This document shows positions 56,264-63,215 of a DNA stretch of 64,000 nucleotides, in pieces. The position numbers were made by a program, and so were the translations under genes. The notes beneath the pieces were generated by a model. That model was not told the origin of the DNA and made no database searches. It saw only the letters and a program-made list of their open reading frames with translations. The stretch is from Clostridium sp. OF03-18AA (GTDB lineage Bacteria > Bacillota > Clostridia > Lachnospirales > Lachnospiraceae), in contig NZ_QUEP01000003.1 of the NCBI RefSeq assembly GCF_003478035.1, forward strand, positions 62,001-126,000, given 5' to 3'. How positions within the stretch are numbered: position 1 is the stretch's first letter; every line of letters starts with the position of its first letter.

Positions 56264-56393
56264 AAGTCTCTAATGTTTTTTCTTCATGTACCACAACAAG
56301 TGAAAACACGCTTCACGAGTTTTCCCCTTGTTATCGCGACAGTCGCCAGGGTCTCGCGCAAGCGCAGACTTTGGCTCGTTGTTCGCGTAAATA

Positions 56394-56443
56394 AAACCGG
56401 AGATCATCCAGGACATACATTCATCCTGGATCACCTCCGGTTT
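56394..56443. terminator. Bidirectional terminator
   Basis: AAACCGGAG..TCATCCAGGA / TCCTGGAT..CTCCGGTTT long stem, with T-rich flanks on both strands, between the THEP1-MocA gene and the convergent permease gene. Confidence 0.85.
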
Positions 56444-56479
56444 CTTTTTATCATTCTATTATCTTTTTATCTCTGACCT

Positions 56480-57883
56480 CTACAGGTTCTTATCATCCTT
56501 CGGAAGCAGCAGGTTTAACAGGATCGCAACCAGCGCCGCCGGAACGATTCCGGAACCGCCGAAGATCAGCTGGACAGCCTGCGGTGTCTGCGCAAGAATT
56601 GCCGTGTTCGCTCCCATTCCATATCCGACACCGAGTGCGACTGACACGATCGTCAGATTTCTCGGAGTCATATGTTCCTTTGTGATCAGCTGGATTCCGC
56701 TGACAACGATCGAGGAGAACATCATGACTGCAGCGCCTCCTAAAACAGCCTGCGGCATGATGGAGATGATCGCACCAAGCTTCGGGATCAGTCCGCAGAG
56801 GATCAGAAAAACTGCTCCTGATGCCAGAGCTGTTCGGTTTACGATCTTCGTCATCGTCACAAGTCCCACATTCTGGCTGAAGGAAGTATTCGGCAGAATT
56901 CCAAATAATGCTGCAAAAGAAGAACCGATTCCGTCACAGATCACGCCGCCGGAAAGTTCTTTGTCGGTTGCCTCCCGGTCCATTCCGCCTTCAATAACGC
57001 CGGAAATATCACCGACTGTCTCAACAGCGGTCACGATAAACATGATGATGATCGGTGCGATCGCACGGACATCAAAGACCGGCCTTACCGGAAGAAATTC
57101 CGGGATACTGATCCAGCTGGCTTCCGCCACTTTATTCCAGTTTAATACCCATGCTTTTGTATATTCTGCTCCATCCGCGGTAATCCCTGAATTCGGAAGG
57201 AGCAGTCCCATAATAACCGCTGCCGCATATCCGGCAATGATCCCGATGAGGATTGCAGAGTTGCTCGCAAGACCTTTCGTCCAGTGTTTCACCATGAGGA
57301 TTACGATCAGTACGAACAGCGCCAGCAGCAGATTTTCCGCCGATCCAAAGTCTTTTGCACTGCTCCCGCCGCCAAAAGAATTCACTCCGACAGAAATCAG
57401 GGACAGACCGATCGATAAAACAACGGTTCCGGTTACGACCGATGGAAAAAATTTCCGCAGCGGCTTGATAAAAGCACCGAGAACTCCCTCAAAGAGACCT
57501 CCGATGATCGACGCTCCCATGATCGCGCCGTATGTTGCAACTCCGCCGCCCATTGTATCTGCGACACTCTTAAATACGCCGATAAATCCGGAGCTTGTTC
57601 CCATGATGATCGGAACTTTTCCTCCGATCGGTCCGATCGCATAGAGCTGTACCAGAGTCACAACTCCTGCGACAAACATCGCATTCTGCAGAAGGCTGAC
57701 CTGCAGATGTGCAAATTCTTCGCTTCCGCTGATCCCACACGCACCGCAGATGATCAGAAGCGGTGTCAGGTTGCCGACGAACATCGCAAGGACGTGCTGG
57801 AGTCCTAACGGGATCGCCTGCTTCAACGGCATTTTTCCATAAAATTCATAGGGTGCCCGGTTGGATGTGTTTTCTTCACTCAT
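56480..57883 (-). CDS. Xanthine/uracil permease (NCS2 family)
   Basis: A 467-residue nucleobase:cation symporter of the NCS2 family with about 14 membrane segments. The family signature QNVGLVTMT is present, preceded by an acidic substrate-site helix (ETVGDISGVIEGGMDREAT). PLKQAIPLGLQHVLAMFVGN is the typical N-terminus. Members carry xanthine, uric acid or uracil with protons. Its neighbours (purine-type molybdenum hydroxylase, MocA-like gene) favour xanthine or urate. It has its own promoter and a structured 140-base leader that is not a recognisable purine riboswitch. An AAAGGAG ribosome site precedes the ATG. Confidence 0.92.
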   Translation of the reverse strand: MSEENTSNRAPYEFYGKMPLKQAIPLGLQHVLAMFVGNLTPLLIICGACGISGSEEFAHLQVSLLQNAMFVAGVVTLVQLYAIGPIGGKVPIIMGTSSGFIGVFKSVADTMGGGVATYGAIMGASIIGGLFEGVLGAFIKPLRKFFPSVVTGTVVLSIGLSLISVGVNSFGGGSSAKDFGSAENLLLALFVLIVILMVKHWTKGLASNSAILIGIIAGYAAAVIMGLLLPNSGITADGAEYTKAWVLNWNKVAEASWISIPEFLPVRPVFDVRAIAPIIIMFIVTAVETVGDISGVIEGGMDREATDKELSGGVICDGIGSSFAALFGILPNTSFSQNVGLVTMTKIVNRTALASGAVFLILCGLIPKLGAIISIMPQAVLGGAAVMMFSSIVVSGIQLITKEHMTPRNLTIVSVALGVGYGMGANTAILAQTPQAVQLIFGGSGIVPAALVAILLNLLLPKDDKNL

Positions 57884-58024
57884 ACATTTTCTCCTTTACG
57901 TAAAGTTCCGGTTCTTCTGTTATCATTCTGCCAGACAGTGAGACCGGATTCTTTTTGTTTTTTCTGCCACGATCTGCGGTCGGGTTCCCATTTCCGCAGT
58001 CTTATTAGCAGTATTTATGTAGTG
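57884..58024 (-). promoter_or_regulatory. Structured leader of the nucleobase permease gene
   Basis: A 140-base untranslated leader with the stem CTGCGG/CCGCAG (57974-57999; inner GGG/CCC) and a second stem CCGGT/ACCGG nearer the gene. No purine, PRPP or other known riboswitch consensus was recognised. It may bind a regulator or an unknown ligand. Confidence 0.45.
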
Positions 58025-58031
58025 CATCGTT

Positions 58032-58060
58032 ATTATAAGCACAAGTTTGAAAGATGTAAA
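58032..58060 (-). promoter_or_regulatory. Promoter of the nucleobase permease gene
   Basis: On the minus strand TTTACA, 17-base spacer, TATAAT. Confidence 0.8.
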
Positions 58061-58163
58061 TACGTAAATGAAAAAAATTTCATTTAAACCTTACAACAGT
58101 TGTAGAGTCAATGTTTTTATTGCTGGTATAAGCACTGGTAAATCATGGCCAAATATGCTATCC

Positions 58164-58390
58164 TAAATTGATCAGATACCAGGGTCAAAAGGTCGGAAAT
58201 CTGATGCAAGCTTGCTTGCGAGAGGATTTTCGAACTCTTGACCCGCCAAAAACATGAATAAGTAGCCATTTTTCGTAGAAAAATGAGCGGATTATGAATG
58301 TTTTTGAGGATTGCGGGAGTGCAAAGCACGGAGCAATCCGGTATCATAGGGGGCAAAAGACCTTTTGACCCCAACATCTAGATCATTTAT
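58164..58390. mobile_element. Small non-coding element with terminal inverted repeats
   Basis: A core of 190 bases (58182-58371) starts GGGTCAAAAGGTC and ends GACCTTTTGACCC. The inverted repeat extends imperfectly to about 30 bases each side (AAATTGATCAGAT.. / ..ATCTAGATCATTT). Inside are further stems such as GGATTGC/GCAATCC. It has no coding capacity, so it resembles a MITE. A truncated copy lies at 41045-41095. It sits between the permease promoter and the transglutaminase-like gene. Confidence 0.7.
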
Positions 58391-58420
58391 CACGATAACC
58401 AAGAAAGGTCTACACATACA

Positions 58421-59467
58421 ATGGAACCATACTACTATAACCACATGGACCGGGAACGCCAGTCCGTCTACCGCGCCATGCACCAGGGACTTTTGAGTCT
58501 CGCTGACTCATTTCAGGTCCCGAAGATCGACGGTCATGCGCTGAGCGACATCTTCTTTGAACTCCGCCTGGACCACCCGGAACTCTTCTGGGCCGCAAGC
58601 TTCAAATATAAATATTACGCAGACTCTCCCAATCTGATCTTTATTCCGGAATATCTCTTCGAAAAGAGCAAGATCAAAGATCATCAGAAAGCGATGAATG
58701 CTCGGGTAGAAAAACTTGCCCGTCCGGCTGCAAAGCTTTCCGAAATCGAGAAAGAAAAATATATCCACGATTTCATCTGTGAAAACATTCATTACGATAA
58801 GCTGAAAAAGCCGTACTCCCACGAGATCATCGGTCCCCTCGGACACGGCGTCGGCGTCTGTGAGGGAATTGCCAAATCCGTCAAGATCCTCTGTGATGCT
58901 CTGGGAATCTGGTGCATGATCGCCCTGTGCGGGAATAATCCGGAAAAAGGCATCAAATACCGCCATACCTGGAATATCGTAAAGATTGGAAAAACTTATT
59001 ATCACCTCGATGCAACCTTCGACAACAGCCTCGGAAAATGCTTCGAGACCGGTGCTGAGATCCGATATGACTACTTTAATCTCGATGATAAAGCCATCTT
59101 CCGTGACCATGAACCGCTGATTGCCCCGGCTCCGGCCTGCACCGACGGCGATCATTTTTACTACAAGGAGAAAAAACTCTCCTTCACAAAGCAGGAGGAA
59201 GTCTACAAACGTGCCCTGCAGACTGCGAAGAAAAACAGGACCTTCACCTTCCACTGGCGAGGCGGCTATCTGACCCGCGAAGTCTTAAAAGAGCTGATCG
59301 AACTCATCGAAAAAGCCGGAACCGAGCAGAATAAGACCGCCCACATCCAGCTAAACTGGCCCCAGGCTGTACTCAGGTTCCACTACGCTGATGATGTTTC
59401 ACAGGCTGTCGTCACGATGGACGAGGCGAATGAAGGGGAAGATGGTACCATGTTATCTGACATATAA
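58421..59467 (+). CDS. Transglutaminase-like protein
   Basis: A 348-residue protein with a transglutaminase-like core (about residues 100-215). The catalytic triad positions are visible: Cys in GHGVGVCEGIAKS, His in YRHTWNIVKIG and Asp in YHLDATFDN. The N-terminal 100 residues and the C-terminal 120 are not recognised. No signal peptide is evident, so it is probably cytosolic. Prokaryotic members act as proteases or peptide-bond modifiers. The target is unknown. AAAGG lies upstream of the ATG; the inverted-repeat element ends about 40 bases before it. Confidence 0.78.
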   Translation: MEPYYYNHMDRERQSVYRAMHQGLLSLADSFQVPKIDGHALSDIFFELRLDHPELFWAASFKYKYYADSPNLIFIPEYLFEKSKIKDHQKAMNARVEKLARPAAKLSEIEKEKYIHDFICENIHYDKLKKPYSHEIIGPLGHGVGVCEGIAKSVKILCDALGIWCMIALCGNNPEKGIKYRHTWNIVKIGKTYYHLDATFDNSLGKCFETGAEIRYDYFNLDDKAIFRDHEPLIAPAPACTDGDHFYYKEKKLSFTKQEEVYKRALQTAKKNRTFTFHWRGGYLTREVLKELIELIEKAGTEQNKTAHIQLNWPQAVLRFHYADDVSQAVVTMDEANEGEDGTMLSDI

Positions 59468-59483
59468 GTTATCACATAATCTC

Positions 59484-59525
59484 TACTTTCTTGCTAATAT
59501 CCCGCGCAATATTAGCAAGAAAGTA
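59484..59525. repeat. 17-base perfect inverted repeat
   Basis: TACTTTCTTGCTAATAT and its exact complement ATATTAGCAAGAAAGTA separated by CCCGCGCA. It is 16 bases after the transglutaminase-like gene stop and directly before a conventional terminator. No T-run follows, so it is more than a simple terminator. Confidence 0.75.
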
Positions 59526-59534
59526 CACTACAAA

Positions 59535-59577
59535 AAACCGCCCGCTGCCAGCAACTTTACTGGCAACAGGCGGTTTT
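59535..59577. terminator. Bidirectional terminator
   Basis: AAAACCGCC..TGCCAG / CTGGCA..GGCGGTTTT stem with A/T runs on both sides, between the transglutaminase-like gene and udk. Confidence 0.88.
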
Positions 59578-59599
59578 CGCATACCTACATATGAAATTT

Positions 59600-60220
59600 T
59601 TATTTTCCCGTGCTCTCCAACAGCTGTCCGATCTTCGAGACGAAGAGATCGAACGCCACATCGTTCTTTCCGCTGTTGATCACGATATCCGCGAGAGCTC
59701 TCGTCGGCTCAACGTACATGTAGTGCATCGGTTTTACGGTTGTCAGGTACTGGCTGATAATGCCTCTCAAGTCTCTGCCGCGCTCTTCCACGTCACGGAC
59801 GATCCGTCTTAAAATTCGTTCATCCGCATCGGCCTCCACATATACCTTGATGTCCAGAAGATCCCGGATGCGCTCATCCGCAAGGAGCAGGATCCCTTCC
59901 ACCAGGATGATCGGCCGCGGCTCGATCTTTATGATCTCGTTTGAGCGGTTGTGCTGGCTGTAATCATAGACCGGACATTCGATCGCTCTGCCGTCCTTCA
60001 ATTCCTTCAAATGCTCCACCAGAAGATCCGTCTCCAACGAATCCGGATGGTCATAGTTGACCTTCACACGCTCTTCAAACGGAATCCCGTCCTGTCTGCG
60101 GTAGTAATTATCATGATAAATAACTGCCACATCGTCCCCGAAATACTGTTTGATCCTGTTCGTAAAGGTCGACTTTCCGGAGCCGGAACCTCCGGCAATT
60201 CCGATAATAACACTTTTCAT
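59600..60220 (-). CDS. udk: Uridine kinase
   Basis: A 206-residue uridine/cytidine kinase that makes UMP or CMP in pyrimidine salvage. Walker A is IAGGSGSGKSTF. The nucleoside-binding YHDNYYRRQDG and YDHPDSLETDLL segments, the PVYDYSQHNR loop and the lid arginines in RRIVRDVEERGRDL are all present. The length is normal. It is 55 bases after a PfkB-family kinase gene and probably co-transcribed with it, next to the remains of a nucleoside-type ABC transporter. Confidence 0.95.
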   Translation of the reverse strand: MKSVIIGIAGGSGSGKSTFTNRIKQYFGDDVAVIYHDNYYRRQDGIPFEERVKVNYDHPDSLETDLLVEHLKELKDGRAIECPVYDYSQHNRSNEIIKIEPRPIILVEGILLLADERIRDLLDIKVYVEADADERILRRIVRDVEERGRDLRGIISQYLTTVKPMHYMYVEPTRALADIVINSGKNDVAFDLFVSKIGQLLESTGK

Positions 60221-60275
60221 TTCTGATCACCTCATAAAACGAATGTACCCGGTTCATCCCGGGTACGCTGCTATC

Positions 60276-61196
60276 CTACTGCACAAGACCAAATTCTTCC
60301 GGCATAAATCTCGGGCAGATATTCTCCGAAGTACAGATCACGGTCGCTGCAAGTCTTGTTCCGATCCTGCAGGAATCCTGCAGGCTCTTTCCGTAAGTCA
60401 GACCGATGCAGACACCTGAGAAAAACGCGTCTCCGGCTCCGGTCGTATCGACAACATCCACTTTTCTTGCCGGATAGATCCCGGTACTTCCGTCTTTATC
60501 CACATAGAGAGCGCCGTCCCCGCCCATGGTCACAACCATGCGGGCAATCTGCGCTGAGCGGACGCGCTCCGGAAGGACCTTTGCGAGCTCCGCCGCTGTC
60601 ATGTGTTCATAATCCTCGGAAAAAAGGATCCCGGCTTCCTGCTGGTTGCAGACAAAACATGCTGTTCTGCGCAGGAAGTCCCGTCTCTCGACTGCGATCG
60701 TCATGTTGGACACGAGTGCGTAGACCTCTTTCCCATACTTTTCCGCATACGCAAATGTCTTTTTCACGATCTCCTTATCCGTGTCGATCTCGATCGCGAT
60801 GCTGTCCGCGTCCTTGAAGATCTCGTCCCCATACTCATCGAGGATCTGCTCGATCGGCTTATGATCCGGTCTCTTGGAAATGGAGGCGACAACATCTCCT
60901 TCATGGTCGAAAACGGCAAGCCATGTTCCCATTCCGTTCTCAACCTTTTTCATATACTTTGTCTCAACTTTATGGCGTTTCAGCTTCTCGATCACATCAT
61001 CACCCATCGCGTTGTTGTCCACAGCGCTGATGAACGTCGGCTTTAACTCGATGTTTGCGATATTCTCCGCCACATTTCTTGCTACTCCGCCATGGATCTG
61101 AATGACCGTTCCGGCATTTCTTCCCTGCGGGATATACGGGGATAAGGAATATCCCTTAATATCAATAAAAACATCTCCGATTACAACGATTCCCAT
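60276..61196 (-). CDS. PfkB-family kinase, possibly nucleoside or pseudouridine kinase
   Basis: A 306-residue ribokinase-like sugar/nucleoside kinase. The N-terminal GIVVIGDVFIDIKGYS, the substrate glycine pair in GGVARNVAENIA and the C-terminal catalytic motif DTTGAGDAFFSGV (Asp base) are intact. The GG-VARN-AEN pattern resembles pseudouridine kinases. Its operon position, between a degraded nucleoside ABC transporter and uridine kinase, favours a nucleoside substrate, but ribokinase-family specificity cannot be fixed from motifs. AGGAGAA precedes the ATG. Confidence 0.82.
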   Translation of the reverse strand: MGIVVIGDVFIDIKGYSLSPYIPQGRNAGTVIQIHGGVARNVAENIANIELKPTFISAVDNNAMGDDVIEKLKRHKVETKYMKKVENGMGTWLAVFDHEGDVVASISKRPDHKPIEQILDEYGDEIFKDADSIAIEIDTDKEIVKKTFAYAEKYGKEVYALVSNMTIAVERRDFLRRTACFVCNQQEAGILFSEDYEHMTAAELAKVLPERVRSAQIARMVVTMGGDGALYVDKDGSTGIYPARKVDVVDTTGAGDAFFSGVCIGLTYGKSLQDSCRIGTRLAATVICTSENICPRFMPEEFGLVQ

Positions 61197-61295
61197 CTTA
61201 TATATTCTTCTCCTTTATCTCTAGCATAACACTTTCACAACATCTGGGGCAGTTTCCCATTCTGGACTGCCCCAGACAAAAATTTTTCCCTGATC

Positions 61296-61525
61296 TTATC
61301 TCTGTCCCTTATCATACGGGATTCCTTCCGCCTTCGGTGCTCTCGACTTCTTCGAAGAAACCGACAGGACCAGAAGAGAAATGATATACGGAAGCCCGCG
61401 ATCAGGTCTGTAGTCCGAGCTGCCTGTATTCTCCGTCGTCACCTGGTTCGATCCGCATCCGGCAAGCAGAAATGTCATCATGGACGCCGCAAGAAGCAGC
61501 GCTGCCCCTTTTTACATTTTTGCAT
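61296..61525 (-). pseudogene. Collapsed BMP-type nucleoside ABC transporter remnant
   Basis: A short chimaera. From the ATG at 61525 (behind GGAGGAGAAGAAGG) a lipoprotein signal is encoded, but a one-base frame change is needed to read MQKCKKG into ALLLAASMMTFLLAGCGSN. After about 15 more codons the frame switches to LPYIISLLVLSVSSKKSRAP and KAEGIPYDKGQR, which resembles the C-terminus of a nucleoside (YufQ/NupQ-type) ABC permease. The pattern suggests deletion from early in the binding-protein gene to the end of the last permease gene, plus a frameshift. It is not functional. Confidence 0.65.
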
Positions 61526-61666
61526 CCTTCTTCTCCTCCGTTACTCATACTCTTTTTCCAGTCCGTGCAGGAACTGCACAGCCCCGCTGAACAGCCGCTA
61601 ATATATGCGCTTTACCCAGTATAAAAGGGATTTCGGGAAAAGTAAACAGGTTTCTTCTTTCTGACG

Positions 61667-61703
61667 AAAAAAGGGACAGATGGATTTTTTGTCCATCTAT
61701 CCC
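61667..61703 (-). terminator. Terminator on the minus strand
   Basis: GGGACAGATGGA / TCCATCTATCCC stem followed on the minus strand by six T. It overlaps the TAG stop (61697-61699) of a short upstream coding remnant. Confidence 0.8.
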
Positions 61704-61799
61704 CTGCCTGTTCCGCTTTTGCTCCCGCCAGACACTCTCTGCTCTTCCAGCTCTGTCACGCCTGTGTCTGTTTTGATTTCTTCGCCATTGTATAACTTC
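61697..61799 (-). pseudogene. Short C-terminal coding remnant
   Basis: About 33 codons (KLYNGEEIKTDTGVTELEEQ..) ending in TAG on top of a strong terminator, which is how a real gene end looks. Upstream the frame hits a stop at 61802-61804, where the CARF-HEPN coding sequence begins on the other strand. It is probably the tail of a backbone gene cut at about 61800; the protein is not identified. Confidence 0.35.
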
Positions 61800-61809
61800 G
61801 ATCACTTCA

Positions 61810-63081
61810 TTGTCTGATAAGGAAATTCACACGGATATAGATACTTCTCCCAAGTCATCTGACACCCAGGAGCGGCGTACGCAAAAGACTGTACTTTTCA
61901 TCAACGAAGTGGTCAAGCAAATTCGTTCTCTGAAAAAGCATTACCCAAATATGGATATTCATGTAGACACTCACGGTGGTATCCGAACTGATCAAGAAGC
62001 TCTGAACAGTATCCTCTCCCTGCTTCAGATGGAAGGCATCACAATCCCGGAAAAAAATATTCACAGCATTGAATACTCCAGACCTCGCGCTGTTTTTACC
62101 TCTGCTTCTGAAATTTTTAAGATCATGAATTTCGTATCCGGCATTCATGAATGTATCTATTACGGACAAACTGCATCGCTGAAGCAGGCGATCGCACCGG
62201 AAAAATCCCATTCGGATACTGCTCTTAAAAGCAGCAATAGCGATGAACAGGAAGTTTTAGCAAATATGCAGACGATTGCGGAAGGTATTCAGCTTTGCGA
62301 TGTTACAAAATTCGAAACTGGGTTAAAGAATCTTTCTGATTCTCTTCCAAAACTGGGAAAACAGAATAATTCTCTCCAGAATGTCGGTTATCTCACAATG
62401 TTCCAGGATCTGATCCGTGACAGCTATGGTCATAGTCTTCTGAATAACAAAGACCGCCGTGTTATTGATGAGATCAGATGGTGTACCGAAAAGGGCTTCA
62501 TTCAGCAGGCTCTTACTCTGGTGGAGAGCAAAATGCCGGCTGTATTTCTGAAAAATGGATTTTTAATTTCTGAGAAGCAGAAAGAAGAAAAAAATGGTCA
62601 AAAAGCAGTAACTGCTTTTTCTATCTTTAATTCAAAATCAAAGGATCCAGTTCTGAGTGACGATTTTCTGAGCTATATCACCCAGAAGAATTCACCTAAA
62701 AAAGGGTGGGAATCTGCAGAAAACTATATTGTGCAGGCGGTCGGATATACGAAACGTCCTTCCAAGAAGGTCCCATTTGTACCGCTGAAAGAGCGGACCA
62801 ATTATCTCGCGCTGGAGGCATATAACTCTAATCCGGTTATATCCGTCCTCAATACAAAAGATAATACGTTTCCGGTTCGCAAATATTATATCGCAGAAAA
62901 TCCGAAATCCTACCGGAAGATCAATATCCTTCTCCGTCTGCATATGCAGTTAAAGGATGAACGAAATAAGACAAATCATGCCGGCAACGACAGCAACCGT
63001 CACTCTATTGCGGTCATTTGTCACGCATTGGAATCTTATGTGCAGATTTACGAGGCGATTGAAAAAGATTTAAAGGCTTGA
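61810..63081 (+). CDS. Orphan CARF-HEPN ribonuclease (Csx1/TM1812-like), possibly 5'-truncated
   Basis: 423 codons from a TTG at 61810. Residues about 25-125 resemble the second half of a CARF ring-nucleotide sensor, with DTHGGIRTDQEALN (53-66, the D-T-x-G-G-x-R type loop) and KIMNFVSGIHECIYYGQTAS. Residues about 185-250 match the Csx1/TM1812 linker (EIRWCTEKGFIQQALTLVE). The C-terminus is a HEPN domain with R385-x4-H390 in DERNKTNHAG. Such proteins cut RNA when cyclic oligoadenylate binds. No ATG or ribosome site exists at the 5' end, and the first part of a typical CARF fold is missing, so the gene may be truncated. Its codon use is more AT-rich than its neighbours. No cas genes are nearby. 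Confidence 0.72.
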   Translation: MSDKEIHTDIDTSPKSSDTQERRTQKTVLFINEVVKQIRSLKKHYPNMDIHVDTHGGIRTDQEALNSILSLLQMEGITIPEKNIHSIEYSRPRAVFTSASEIFKIMNFVSGIHECIYYGQTASLKQAIAPEKSHSDTALKSSNSDEQEVLANMQTIAEGIQLCDVTKFETGLKNLSDSLPKLGKQNNSLQNVGYLTMFQDLIRDSYGHSLLNNKDRRVIDEIRWCTEKGFIQQALTLVESKMPAVFLKNGFLISEKQKEEKNGQKAVTAFSIFNSKSKDPVLSDDFLSYITQKNSPKKGWESAENYIVQAVGYTKRPSKKVPFVPLKERTNYLALEAYNSNPVISVLNTKDNTFPVRKYYIAENPKSYRKINILLRLHMQLKDERNKTNHAGNDSNRHSIAVICHALESYVQIYEAIEKDLKA

Positions 63082-63160
63082 TTACTCCTTATATAAAGTC
63101 TGCGGTCCGCATCCCGCGCGGCGTACCTAGTCATCTGTAATGATCTTTGTCTTTTCGCAA

Positions 63161-63215
63161 GCGTATAAAAACATCCCGGTCACATTTCCCACGTGACCGG
63201 GATATTTTTATACGC
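63161..63215. terminator. Long bidirectional terminator
   Basis: GCGTATAAAAAC-ATCCCGGTCAC / GTGACCGGGAT-A-TTTTTATACGC, 22-base arms with one mismatch, between the CARF-HEPN gene and the convergent virD4-like gene, whose stop codon it touches. Confidence 0.88.

Noticed and set aside
57884..58024. Purine riboswitch before the xanthine/uracil permease
   Set aside because: The conserved loop and junction sequences of the purine aptamer are not present in the leader.
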